The notes under the pieces were generated by a model that saw only the letters and a list, made by a program, of their open reading frames with translations, made no database searches and was not told the origin of the DNA. A DNA stretch of 64,000 nt. Origin: Latrodectus hesperus. Taxonomy: Eukaryota > Arthropoda > Arachnida > Araneae > Theridiidae. The stretch is from NCBI GenBank assembly GCA_037975125.1, contig CM075851.1:122391464-122455463 (forward strand), written 5' to 3'. Shown in pieces: positions 40,683-64,000 of the stretch (positions are counted from its first letter, which is position 1; each line of letters begins with the position of its first letter). A program made the position numbers and the translations under genes.

Positions 40683-41058
40683 TCCTTTCGGTATCAGTTG
40701 GGTTCGTCAGGAAAAGTTCGTTACCCACGCTTTCCAACAGCCATTCTCAATGCCGACAATGGAAGCTGGTACAGATCACTCTTTTTCATGCCTCAGAACT
40801 TAACTACCAACAATCATAGCTGTATTTGCATCCGGCACTGTTGAATTCAAAGCAGATATTTGTCTTGTTGTGTTAGCTACAATCAAATAATTTGATGCGG
40901 CACTTAAAGGTTAATTTGATTCGTTTGAGACTGATTGGCATGGAAGGATTTCGGAAAGTTCGATCTCTTGATTTCCACAATTGATAACGGCATCGGTGGC
41001 ACGGAAAAAGTCCCAGCCAAGTATCATTTGATGACTGCACTGCGGAAAAATGAGAAAT

Positions 41059-41244
41059 TCAAACGTTCAAGTTTATTTTTAATAAACAACGTCTAGAGGC
41101 GGCTACAGTTTTATCACAAGCAGTTTTCAATATAGGTCCATTTTCAATAAACATAGGTGTATTTAATTGTCGATGTAATTCTTTGGATATGACAGAATAA
41201 TCGGCACCAGAATCAACGAGGGCTTTTATGCACCGTCCTTTCAC
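41059..41244 (-). pseudogene. Gypsy aspartic protease fragment
   Basis: A 61-codon frame holds ALVDSGADYSVIS, the retropepsin active-site motif (DSGA), about 230 bp downstream of gag, where protease is expected. A stop lies just upstream of the first Met, and the frame ends before the second conserved Gly motif. The region between it and the RT frame (40690-41058) has several stops. It would cleave the Gag-Pol polyprotein. Confidence 0.8.
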
Positions 41245-41466
41245 GGTGATACAGTTTGTGTTCTATTTTAACTTGGCTATCATGAACGTCGGAGGATTTT
41301 CTTCAACTGCGGCCTTACCTCCGGCACAGGTCACCCGAGTTAGTTTTCTTCATTGAGTCGGCGTGGAGAAAGACTGGAACGGCGTACTGGTGACACACTG
41401 CGACTCTCGGCGGTTGAAGGAACGTCGTGGGTAGGGTGAACTACTCCTAATTCTGGAAGAAGTAGG

Positions 41467-42348
41467 CTAGGCATAAGCATCGTCAGAGCTACCAAAAGAG
41501 TCAGTGTACACATCTCGTCGAGGGATTATTTTCCTACTCGCTCGTGCATTTTCAAATATTCGGCGCCTCTCCCGACAATACCTTAGCACATGCCCTGGTC
41601 TCCCACAATGGTAGCAGAGTGGCACATTATTGTCAGTCCTCCACAAGTCTGTTCTGCGTTGAGGAGTGGGTCTGTTGGTGGTTTCATGCCTTCTCTGTGG
41701 CCTGGTTGGAACCAAGCATCGAGGAGTGGTTTCGTCTCTCCTTGCACCTGTAAGTGGTTCTAGAACCTCCATGACCTCTTCCTGCACCATAGAGGCAATG
41801 TCACATGGTGGCCCAGTTTCGTTGCTTGTGTAGCCCTGTATTTCAGGCATAATGTTTTGCAGCTCTTCCCTGACAATTGTATGTACTAATGGCCTAAGAT
41901 CTGTGGCATCTGTTTCAGCCGACACCACGGAGACATTAGGTAGAATGTAAGATTTAGATGTCTCACCAATTTGTTGTGCAAGGGTGAGTAACAGTCTTTC
42001 AGCTTGGCATTTTATATCAATTGCATGGCAAAAAGTGTTTTTCAGGGAATTCCGAAAGACAGTCCAGTCAGTGAAGGTGTCTTCATTGTTATCGAACCAT
42101 TGACGAGCTGTTACAGTGAGATAAAAGATGGCATTTGCTAGACACATTTGGTCGTCCCAACGATTATAATTCGCTATTCGATCAAAATACTTGAGCCACC
42201 GGTTAGCGTCTTCTTGGTTGCACCTAGAGAATATACAGGGGCTTCTGGGTAGTTGGTAGGTCAAAATTGGAATGGGTGCGATGTTACTCGGACCAGAGCT
42301 GGCCCCAGCTGAGAATTTCTGATCGTTTTCCCCTCCTTCAGCCATCAT
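41467..42348 (-). CDS. gag: Gypsy Gag polyprotein (open frame)
   Basis: The longest open frame in the window runs from 42492, but its first part crosses the primer-binding site and LTR edge. The likely start is therefore the Met pair at 42343-42348 (MMAEGGENDQK), giving about 293 residues. The retrotransposon Gag core (RWLKYFDRIANYNRWDDQMC, then ARQWFDN and an Asp/Trp-rich FTDWTVFRNSLKNTF) is near residues 50-120. A single zinc knuckle CYHCGRPGHVLRYC (CX2CX4HX4C) is near residue 248. It would bind and package element RNA. The frame ends at 41467 (stop TAG) and is followed in another frame by protease. It is open but sits in a dead element, so expression is doubtful. Confidence 0.82.
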   Translation of the reverse strand: MMAEGGENDQKFSAGASSGPSNIAPIPILTYQLPRSPCIFSRCNQEDANRWLKYFDRIANYNRWDDQMCLANAIFYLTVTARQWFDNNEDTFTDWTVFRNSLKNTFCHAIDIKCQAERLLLTLAQQIGETSKSYILPNVSVVSAETDATDLRPLVHTIVREELQNIMPEIQGYTSNETGPPCDIASMVQEEVMEVLEPLTGARRDETTPRCLVPTRPQRRHETTNRPTPQRRTDLWRTDNNVPLCYHCGRPGHVLRYCRERRRIFENARASRKIIPRRDVYTDSFGSSDDAYA

Positions 42349-42442
42349 CCTTAATTGTCTTGCCGAATCCGGAAGGAGACCAAATTTAGGAGTGAGACCT
42401 CGAATACGTCGGCTTTGGCGTAATTCTTCCGTTGTTTTACCT

Positions 42443-42455
42443 GGCGCCTCCACCA
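42443..42455 (-). other. Primer-binding site
   Basis: On the minus strand TGGTGGAGGCGCC follows the LTR edge by a few bases. It begins with the TGG complementary to a tRNA 3' CCA, which places reverse-transcription priming here. I did not identify which tRNA. Confidence 0.65.
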
Positions 42456-42556
42456 ACCTGTCGCATAGATGAAGTGAACGTAGTAAAGCCAATGGAAACG
42501 AAAGCGCTCAAGATTAAATCAAGATTTTATTATTATTAAATCTAATCAGTCGCTAC

Positions 42557-42563
42557 TTATATA
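42557..42563 (-). promoter_or_regulatory. LTR TATA box
   Basis: TATATAAG on the minus strand, about 100 bp before the primer-binding site. This is the expected location for the retrotransposon promoter. Confidence 0.5.
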
Positions 42564-42667
42564 CAGTTTCAAAACCTTCTAGACTTGGAAGGCCCGCAGA
42601 AAATTGGAAATTGAAATTTACATGAATTTGAATAATTAACAAAGCAAACAGAAATAAATTTTCACGC

Positions 42668-42744
42668 ATCTTGCCTCGCTTGCTTTTGAACCCACAACCT
42701 CTGGCTCACGAGTCCGATGCTTTACCGACTGCGCCACGAAGTGC
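42668..42744 (-). other. tRNA-like segment (degenerate)
   Basis: Minus-strand TGGCGCAGTCGG matches the pol III A box and tRNA D-arm, GGACTCGTGAGCC resembles an anticodon arm, and GGTTGTGGGTTCAAAAGC resembles the T-arm/B box. Spacing is that of a tRNA. The acceptor, anticodon and T stems no longer pair well, so it is not a functional tRNA gene. It may be a tRNA-derived SINE or a tRNA fragment captured in the LTR. Confidence 0.6.
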
Positions 42745-42775
42745 TTGATCGCAAGGAATAGTTTTCACTGCAACA

Positions 42776-45700
42776 TTTATAAAATGATTTAAAAAATTTG
42801 CATAGAGTCGTACCCAATACCAAGTCTTACCTAAAAAAAGTAAGAATAAAATTTCGCAAAGGTAAAGGATGCTTCATTGTCAATATAAAGACCTTTCTCG
42901 AAAAACATATCCTGGTAAGAAAAATATGTTTATTAAGCAAATTCAAGAGTTAAAAGATTGTATATACATTTACAGCTTGTTTTTTTTTTTAATCGTATGG
43001 TGGCAAATATGTTACAATAATAACGTGGTAGAGAGAGAGTGAAGATAATTTTTAACATTCTCTCGCTCCTTAATGATTAACCTTATACTAAAGATTAAAT
43101 CACTGCACTCCAGAAATACATGACTATATATAAAATATAATTAAATAAATTACTTTTTATTTTTGTAGATGAAGTACTATATATGATGAATATATTTAAA
43201 ATATTCTCATATTCAAAAAAAATTGCTCATATTACGCTTTTCTTTACTTTCGTTATTCATTATGAAGCACTTCATGCATAAATATTTAAGAAAAAGGAAT
43301 TGTATGCTTAGTGGGTTTATTCAATATAAGAGTCTAATATAGTTCATTATGGAAGTATAATAATTCATTATTGGCTTATCATAAAGGTTTATTTTCATTT
43401 TCAAAGTTTATTCAAGGTTTATTTTCATTTTTTTGTTGTTATGCTTTTCTTTAGTTAAATTATTCATTATGGAGCACTTAATGCATAAACGTTTAAAAAC
43501 GAGATTGTATGTTTGATGAGTTTAATCAAGATAAGTAGTGTAATAATGGCAAATATGCTTTTTCATTGACTTTTTTTCCTCAGTTATAAGTGTAAGCAAA
43601 TTGCTAATATTCTGATATTAATTTTCATTATAAAATTTAATGAATATATAAAGGTATAGTACTGAAACGTTTTTCTGCGTTTTTCAATCCTATTTATACA
43701 TTTTTACGTCAAAACAAGAATTTAAGATTTTTAGTTAAATCATGATGGAAGCAGTTTATTATTCTAAATGCATAATATCACATTTAGGAAACTTGAATAA
43801 AAATCTACAGTTAAAAGATGACATTACACAATTTATTCAGCAGCAATGCTTCAGTTGAAAATAAAGTTTTTTTTTTTTTTTTCCAATAAAATGCAAGTTG
43901 AAACTTTAAGGGATTACGTAAATAAACAATTCAGTTTGAAAAAATAAAAGCTCATTTTTTGACACAGCTATTGTAAAAATATTGATATTCCTTCTAAGAA
44001 AAATTAAATCTGAAAAATCTTCCATAAAATATTTTACAAAGCTACTAGTGAGTTCACTTTTATAAAATCTACATCTTTATATAATTGATCTGTGTGAGTT
44101 CACTTTTATAAAAGTCACAAGCATTGATAGTATTGAATAAGAATTAGGGATAATAGACTTAAAAACTAAATATTTAGGGTTATACGAAAGTTTTATAATT
44201 TGTTATCAATTTAAATAGACTGTTGTGTATAGAACTTTCAAAATTAAAAAAATAATGAAATTATTATTCATATGAGACATTGAGTTATTTTCCTTATTTT
44301 TAAAATCAAATGAAAACATGCGCATTTTGAATCTTAATAATTTCAGTATCTACTGAATACAGTGAACAACAATTTTCTGATACGTCTATTATTAAATACA
44401 AATGTGAAGTAAAGTTAATAAAAAATGCATGATTTGAAAATACTTACTAAAATTGCAAGTTTTATATCTCTTATCAATTTCAAAAACCTATATATTTTAT
44501 GTGTTTTAATTACTATTATTTTTGCATTCAATTTGTATTTTGAACACTGTATTTTGAACACTGTTATAAACTACTTAATTTAGGCTTTTATTTTTCATTT
44601 TACTATAACTAGTTATAAAAATAACCCTTCTTTTTTTAATACATTAATTTCATATACCCTGTTACTACGTAAAATAGAATATTTTGATTTCAAAATATAT
44701 GTATTTTTCACAACTGATAAGCGTTATACTTCTTTCTAATATATTCTGGATACATGCTGTCACATTTAGTTTCTTGAAGAAATTTGAAACAACGAGAAAT
44801 ATTGCTCTTAAATTTAAAAAATAAAGTTGTCGTCCCTTGGCTTAGAAAAATGCTAATACTGAATTCATGATATTTATTCTACTAAAGATTTAAGTCAATT
44901 TCCGAAAAAGAAGTAAAAATAAATTTAAGGAAATAACGTGAATACTTTATAAATATAAGATATGAATTTGCTTTTCATCTTGTTTACAGTATTCACCATC
45001 TGTATTCTAAACATAACTCTTTTTCCCTGTTACTTTCTTTTCATTTTAGTTTCAGTAGAAAGGCTTGGAAAATTTACTGGCATACTAAAATTTTGTTGTT
45101 GAAACTCATTTTGAATAATAAAATAGGTATATTTTTGAAGAGAATGTTTTCTTCAGAATTGTTTTCTGTTCTTTTGTTTCAGTGTGCAAAAACCTAATAA
45201 TTTCAAAAAGTGTGACAAGTGTTAATTCAGATTCATAGAAGATAATATAAACAGAACTTAAATGCATAGTGTGATATGGGAAAAATAAAAAAATATATAT
45301 ATATATTTAGTAAAATGCTCTATGTAATTTGACATATGCAAAATACAAGTATATCTCATATAAAATCAAATTAAAAAAGAAATGATTTAACTAATTTTTT
45401 CACTTTTTTTTACTTGAAGAATAAGCACGCCGTTCAGCACCTACTTCTTAATAAAGATTGTTAAATTTAATGTAAAAATTATTCATTTTGACAGTATGCA
45501 GTAATACGTTTATGGATTATGGATTTATGGTTTATGAACTTAATTAATCATAATAATAAAAGAAATCTTCCTCATATATTATTTTGTATAAAATGGAATT
45601 CTCTTCAGCAAAGATTTCAATCAATCAGAATTATTATTTTCAGAAATGAAAAGGTTTTTTAAAATTACCATCACATTTATTGTTAAAATATCATTCAGTC

Positions 45701-46190
45701 GGTCTCATTTTTTACATAAAATTCCCTTTTAATAAAAAAGGCTTCAGAATTTAAAGTTGGAAAATGCATATTTCAAAAAAGAAAATGATTATTTAAGAAG
45801 TTATTTATTGGTAGCATATTACTGATATTATGAAATATCTAGAGTGATACGCGCATTTCCATTCTATTCTGAAAATAACACAATAATATTCAAAATTTCG
45901 TTTACATGTTCTTGTTGTTTCATATTTATATTGTTTCGTCTGTTATTTAGAAAGTGTTTCATAAATACAATGGTTTGTTAAGAAATAATTTTTCCAAAGA
46001 AATGATTTGTTGAATTACAAAAGGTAATGTTTGGAGCTGATGTAACTGTTCTTCACTTTAATAAAACTGGAAAATGTTTAATGATTTTATTAAGTAAATT
46101 AAAAATGAAACTTTTCACAGTAGAAGATACTTGGATTTTCAACTTTTATACACTTTATTTATGGATTCATATTGCTCTTTTTGAAACATT
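42776..46190. other. AT-rich non-coding stretch
   Basis: No gene recognised. It contains a 20-bp direct repeat (GTGAGTTCACTTTTATAAAA at 44048 and 44094) and a similar pair of blocks near 43250-43330 and 43440-43510 (TTATTCATTATG-AGCACTT), which looks like an old local duplication of about 190 bp. Confidence 0.5.
44048..44113 (+). repeat. 20-bp direct repeat pair
   Basis: GTGAGTTCACTTTTATAAAA at 44048-44067 and 44094-44113, identical, 46 bp apart. Confidence 0.8.
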
Positions 46191-46199
46191 GCTCAAAAC

Positions 46200-46510
46200 A
46201 GCCAGTCGCGTCGCAATTTTGAACTCGACTGAGAAGCAACTCTCCGCGCCACATCACAAAAGTGAAAGAACACAATGAAATGACACTTATATTGAAAGCC
46301 ACAATCCCCGTTTATAAAGCCAATGAATCTTTTGTCGGGTCAGGTATTGAGCACATTACCTGTTGGTCACGAGAATGGCGTCTTTCCCAAAAAGCCACTA
46401 CGGATAATGATTCTCTATTATGAGCATATAAGCTTCCTAATATGACCTTCGCAACTGTCACTAAAATGACATACGCGTTCTTCAAAAGATACAAAGGCTT
46501 CATAACAAGA
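46200..46510 (-). repeat. LTR-like GC-richer insert
   Basis: A more complex block with CpG-containing words (AGTCGCGTCGC, TCCGCGCCAC). On the minus strand it has TTTATAAACGGGG, a plausible TATA region near 46310, and a 63-codon frame (46312-46503) with no known homology. The composition resembles a retrotransposon LTR, but no end motifs, duplication or partner copy were found. It could be another repeat type. Confidence 0.33.
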
Positions 46511-47054
46511 ATAAAGGGTATTTAATGTATCAGTTTAGTGAATTGAAATCAAATTTATTAAAAATATTTATTTGTATTCCAAGCAAACACTTTTAAAATG
46601 ATTTATCATAACGTAATTAAAGTATTAATATACTTACAGAGAGAACTTATTTATTTTTTTAATATTAAATTGCTTTATATAAAAGGCTTGAAATTTTAAA
46701 ATAACTATAAAGCTTTCAAAGAAAAAATCTTAAACGTAATACAAGAAAAACAAGTGCACCTTCTGTATCCAATTTTGGATAATTAAACATAATTTTATTG
46801 CGATTCAGATGAAAACCATTTTAGAACTATCAGAATCCAGAGATATTTTCATGTTATTTAATTAATGGTGTGTTTTAAATAAAGTGATTTTCTGAAAAGT
46901 TATCAATTACAATAAAAATTAAAAATAATTATACGTGATTTTCAATTATATATGATTTTCTGAGCTCTGATTTCTTACCACAGTAGCTTTACTGGCAATG
47001 ATGATCTTGAATTCAGAGAAAATTTAATGGTGCCACGGTCTTTAATAATTTTTC
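46511..47054. other. AT-rich non-coding stretch
   Basis: Nothing recognised. Confidence 0.5.
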
Positions 47055-47318
47055 AACAGGACCGATATCACATATAATATTCGGCCCAGAATAGAATGCA
47101 TGTATCAGACATGTATCGGCAGACGACAGTCACAATTTGCCGGCAGTTAGCCGTATAAGGACCGATACTTGTTTCCGACACTATTAAAGAGCACATTTTT
47201 AATGTCGCTTGCCGATACGGAAACGACATCGTTTCGAAATCTTCATGCCAATGCCGACTCTTATCCGACACTGCCGATATCGGCCCGTCAGGATGCCGAT
47301 AGGCTTGTGTTTGCTGGG
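47055..47318 (-). mobile_element. Word-repeat island C (CCCAGCAAACACAA terminus)
   Basis: On the minus strand it starts with CCCAGCAAACACAA (47318 to 47305) and runs for about 265 bp. The recurring word is CCGATA or its complement TATCGG, with variants TGTCGG, AGTCGG and TGCCGGCA, appearing about a dozen times on both strands. It shares AACTGCCGGCAAA (47136-47148) with island B. The far edge is near GATATCGGTCCTG (about 47058). A 90-codon minus frame covers it and extends outside, and probably reflects the composition rather than a gene. No target duplication was found. Confidence 0.5.
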
Positions 47319-47489
47319 TATTGTTGATAAAATGCAGCATAAAGTAATAAAACTAAACTTTGTATTCGTCATGAATTCAACTGTATATATGAGTGATTTA
47401 TTTAAAATTACAAGAAACTAGATTTAATAAATTCAATTCAAGTTTCTTATTTTATTTATCTGACATCATTAAGCATTATGTTTCAATTC

Positions 47490-47592
47490 GATGGAAGTAT
47501 AATATTTCATATAGTATATTTCAAATCCTTACATATCCGTATAGTATATTTCATATTTCATGTATTCCATATTTCGTGTAGTATATATTTCA
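47490..47592 (+). repeat. Degenerate short tandem repeat
   Basis: Variants of a GTATAGTATATTTCATATTTC motif recur at least four times with indels (near 47507, 47538, 47552 and 47578). Low-complexity slippage product. Confidence 0.55.
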
Positions 47593-58069
<10,477 letters not shown>

Positions 58070-58322
58070 GGCACAGATGCCGTATAATCCAGGATGCTAA
58101 ATTATGAGTTTGGTGATTTTTTGTAGTATTTTCTTATGTATGTGGCAATTTGGATTTTATTACGTCATAGATATGAAGACCTATAAGAATTATGCAGAAA
58201 ATTCTGTTTTTGCAACCCTAGTTTTTCCGTCATCACGCATGTCACAATACGTTATCTTGACAGCATTTGTAAACGAAAAAAAATTCAGAATTTGTCATCC
58301 TGGATTATACGGCATTTGTGCC
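58070..58322. mobile_element. MITE-like element with 27-bp inverted termini
   Basis: The left end reads GGCACAGATGCCGTATAATC then CAGGATG. The right end, read inward, is identical over 27 bp except G to A at position 7. Similarity continues weakly for about 9 bp more. The interior (about 200 bp) is AT-rich and has no transposase. The first 12 bp of each terminus are themselves nearly palindromic (GGCA-n4-TGCC). No target duplication is evident in the flanks, so the superfamily is undetermined. A 77-codon frame runs from inside the element across the right end and is fortuitous. Confidence 0.75.
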
Positions 58323-60745
58323 GAAAAAGATTTTTAGAAAAAATGATATATTAAATAAACGATTGAAGAACCGTTATCTGTATCATCCAGTGCATAATAT
58401 GCATTAAGTGTTTAGTATATTTCAATTTTTGAAATAAATAATATGCCTAGACGTAACGTAAATTTGCAACAAACTAATGCGATTTTAATCACATTTGATA
58501 TAAACTTTAATATCAAAGTATAATTTCACTATCCGGCATTTGCTTTCTTGTGCATGTGCTGTAGGTCAATAATTTGAGTTTCAAAAGTATTATATATCTT
58601 ATACACATGCAATTCCTTTTTTTTAAGTCTGATGTAAGTTTCTCCGGATTCATCTGAAAATGACTTCACGGAATGGAATGAATCTCATATCATTACATTG
58701 GTCACTGACTACTTTAAAAGGTACGTGTTTTTCATTTCAAAATCTTGATTTCAAAATTTATAATTCAACTGTAATTACAGATTTTTTGAATTATAACTAT
58801 AATAAAGTTTTTTATAAATGCTCCACATTATTTGGAAACTGTTTTTATTTCAGATAAAAGACCATTCTTTCATAACCAAATCATTTTTATAAATATCATG
58901 CATAAGAAACTGCTAGAGATGAAGGAAATATGTATACCATTCAATCATCTTTTTTTTTGAATTTCTGTAGAGTGTTACTTAAATGGTATTTATCATTTTG
59001 TTCAATTTTTGAAAAAAAAACATTGTTTTTCTTTTACTTCAGCAATTATGTTTTTGACCTTCCCGATTCGTTCTTGATAGGAAGTATACTCGATTGCAGT
59101 TCCTATTAATTTTGTTGCTAAAATATTTCAAACGACGTTTCGATTTTTTAATGTCTTTTCGATTCATTTTAGAAGAAATACATAGGAAAGCTCGTTATAT
59201 GATGTAAACAGATTTTTGAACAAAGCAAAGTAGGTCGTAAACATAGTTAATAGTACTTATTTTTATGTTTCATAAATACATTTTCCACCATATTAAAAAA
59301 AACTACGATTTAAAAACTACACATCGCATTTATAATGAAATCCTCAATTTGAGATAATAAATTCTAGTTTTTTATTTTAGAAAAGAAAAAAGGTGTATTT
59401 TTTGTATTTCTTTCAAAAATATTAAGTTAAATTTCATGATTTTTATAATGACATGCACAAAACATAAAAGAAGCTACATTAATGTTAAAATGCCAAATTA
59501 AATTTTAGTGTATATTTCAATTTAAGTACACAAAAATATAATTGCTAAAATTGCACACTAATACTTTAAAAGTATTTTTATTCACACTTCATACTTTCCA
59601 TGTTTTACAGAAATCTTTTACAAATTTTGAGATTTTATTTTTCTCAAAATTTACCAAAAGTGAAAACGTCAGTTTCATGATAAAACTGCTCAACCTAGAG
59701 AAAGTTTGATCAATTCAGCAGTTTATCTTTCCTTGTTTTTGCAGGAAAATATAGCAATATATTATGAAGTGCAGACAAAGGAGCTTATCGCAATACTTGA
59801 TCCGAAATAAAGCTAACCATAGTTGTTAGGCATGTTGTTGTATTTGAAGGTTATCAAAGTTTTTGAATTTCTCTTGTTCAACACGTCACAGATTTTAAAC
59901 TCAAAAATTAAAATTATTTTACTAGCTAAATTATTTTTTCTACTGTACTATTATAGAAGTGTTTTGTGTATCATATAATCGTTATCTACAGTATTATATA
60001 AAATAAAAATATGTGTCAAAAATGTTCCTACATATTTCTGATCTTAATCATTAATTAAAAATTAAAATACTTTTTAGTTTTATGAAGTTTTATTTATCAC
60101 GATATTTGACATAATATTACATGCCTTTAATTTTGCTTAAGATCATAAGCGAAAATTTTAAATGCATAGATATTTTTAGAGAAAAATTAATTTATTGCAC
60201 AATACTTCGATGCTATTTATAGGAAATGTTACAAAATTGCATCTATAACTTTAAATAAAAATGATTTATGATAAATAAATTAAGAATTTTCACTAACTTA
60301 AAATAAAATAAATCTTATTTTAAACTAAATTATGTTATTTAAATTTATGTTCCGGTATTACAACAGATTTGAATTACTTCTGCTATGGTATTTAAAATAT
60401 AAAAAAAATATAAGACAGGCTTTCCGTATTTATCCTATGTATTAGCATTATTTCATTTAAATATATATTAATTTTTATGATTTATTATCAAAAGAAAAAT
60501 CCAAAATTTTTATTTTAGTTTAAATTTAAGTGTTCCTCAAAATATTGAACATATATATTCGGTCTTCAGAGTAAAACATTAAGGATGTGCAACATTTCTA
60601 AACTTTTTAACAAGAGTATTTATTGAAAATTTCAAAGGAAAGACTTTCAATAAATAAAAATACCTCTCATCAAACCTGGTTGAACTTATTATAATTATAA
60701 TGCTTGCTTTGGTTTGGTGTCGTATCTATTTAAAGTTAACACAAA
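58323..60745. other. AT-rich non-coding stretch
   Basis: No supported gene. A 65-codon plus frame at 58660-58857 shows no domain. Confidence 0.5.
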
Positions 60746-61250
60746 TCATTCCATGAGCCGAAATAATGGCTTTGATGATGCATACAATTTTATCATTATA
60801 GATATTTCACTGAAAGGGAAATTCGTCAATTGCCTGTAACCTTCTTCTGAAGGCCCAACAGTTAAAAATATAATCAGGGGTGAGTTCCTCCTCAGGGCAG
60901 TTCCTGCATGATTTGAAAGATCAGGTACCTTTCTTTATTTATAGGCATTCGACAGAAGTGTTGTGTTCTAAGTATGGAAATAGTCCTGGTAATAATTATG
61001 TCTACATTAATAACACATAATTGATATTCATTATATTTGATACCACATAATTGATGAAAGAAAAACATCAAAATGATGTTTTTCTTTCACAGTTGGTATC
61101 TAGCAACTGCATTCGCGTCTCTTGAAGTTATGGTGCTGGGAGTTTACGAGTGAAAGGTGTCTCGCCTCCTTTTTATGACTATCTGCTTCCTCATTATTTT
61201 CAGTGCCAACATGTACTGGTATCCACTAAAAAGTACAGCTAGCTTTAAAA
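60746..61250 (-). pseudogene. LINE ORF2 3' end: RNase H and C-terminal zinc motif
   Basis: From right to left on the minus strand: WIPVHVGTENNEEAD near 61210, an RNase H C-terminal motif like that in the 27.1-kb fragment. A broken middle follows, containing a perfect hairpin and a duplicated CACATAATTGAT. A TRTISILRTQHFCRMP-like linker is near 60960. CRNCPEEELTPDYIFNC near 60880 is CX2CX8-x-X3C with Tyr where the sister copy has His. The end is LFRLME and TGA at 60746. Stops and frame changes separate these blocks. Same superfamily as the fragment at 27110-27679 but clearly diverged from it. No upstream reverse transcriptase here. Confidence 0.75.
61055..61089. repeat. Perfect 16-bp hairpin
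   Basis: TGAAAGAAAAACATCA, three A, then the exact complement. It lies inside the LINE fragment and breaks its reading frame, so it was probably inserted or formed by templated repair. Confidence 0.85.

Positions 61251-64000
<2,750 letters not shown>

Larger units (their letters stand above)
38320..42775 (-). mobile_element. Ty3/gypsy LTR retrotransposon relic
   Basis: Minus-strand order is LTR, primer-binding site, gag, protease, reverse transcriptase, RNase H, integrase. That order, with integrase after RNase H, is diagnostic of Ty3/gypsy. The 5' LTR is present. Homology fades after the integrase core near 38320, and I find no 3' LTR to the left, so the copy is 3'-truncated or its end has been replaced. 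38060-38320 is unassigned and may be another insertion. Gag is open; the pol region is split by many stops and frameshifts. Catalytic losses in integrase mean it cannot move on its own. Confidence 0.9.
42459..42775 (-). repeat. Gypsy 5' LTR
   Basis: Suggested extent runs from TGTTGCAGTG (42775) to ...GCGACA (42459), giving TG...CA ends and about 317 bp. A TATATAA box lies at 42557-42563 and an AATAAAA signal at 42525-42531, in the right order for promoter and polyadenylation. Without a 3' LTR for comparison the outer edge is a guess. The upstream (U3) part contains a tRNA-like segment. Confidence 0.6.

Noticed and set aside
40405..40844. Plus-strand open frames of 132 and 91 codons
   Set aside because: They are antisense shadows of the gypsy reverse-transcriptase region; the same applies to 38726-39238 and 41544-41753.
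42349..42492. Longer Gag starting at 42492
   Set aside because: These codons lie across the primer-binding site and LTR edge, which normally precede gag; the Met at 42343-42348 is a better start.
42668..42744. Functional tRNA gene
   Set aside because: Boxes are present but acceptor, anticodon and T stems do not pair, so it is at most tRNA-derived.

Overview
The window is about 64 kb of very AT-rich eukaryotic nuclear DNA, and I recognise no intact host gene in it. The long single-base A/T runs, large (TA)n arrays, and the mix of Tc1, mariner, hAT (BED-finger), Ty3/gypsy and RNase H-bearing LINE relics fit an arthropod, possibly an arachnid. That assignment is an inference from the repeat repertoire, not from a marker gene. 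The window could be intergenic or lie inside a large intron.

Layout. A retroposon copy with 12-bp target-site duplications (TSDs) and a CAC-type tail sits at 527-884, followed by an LTR-like remnant at about 1246-1710. A complete but mutated hAT element with an 8-bp TSD occupies 3835-6439. A TIR-bounded Tc1 element follows directly at 6504-8023. A 5'-truncated mariner lies at about 10790-11365. A second Tc1 family with doubled (IR/DR) ends occupies 15756-17307. A third transposase relic, a mariner between two TA microsatellites, is at 23990-24866. LINE 3' ends occur at 27110-27679 (+) and 60746-61250 (-). A 5' LTR-to-integrase Ty3/gypsy relic fills about 38320-42775 (-). A short TIR element (MITE-like) lies at 58070-58322. 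The rest is AT-rich sequence with microsatellites, short tandem duplications and a few perfect hairpins.

Most unusual are three GC-rich islands at 28455-28750, 30871-31012 and 47055-47318. Each ends in the same 14-bp sequence CCCAGCAAACACAA. Their interiors do not align end to end but are built from recurring short words (GGCC/TGGCC-type or CCGATA-type), used in both orientations. I could not assign them to a known transposon class, and they are the best candidate here for an undescribed element.

Every protein-coding trace belongs to a mobile element. All but the gag reading frame and short domain fragments carry stops, frameshifts or lost catalytic residues. Nothing suggests a co-operating host pathway; the window is a record of successive insertions into AT-rich DNA.
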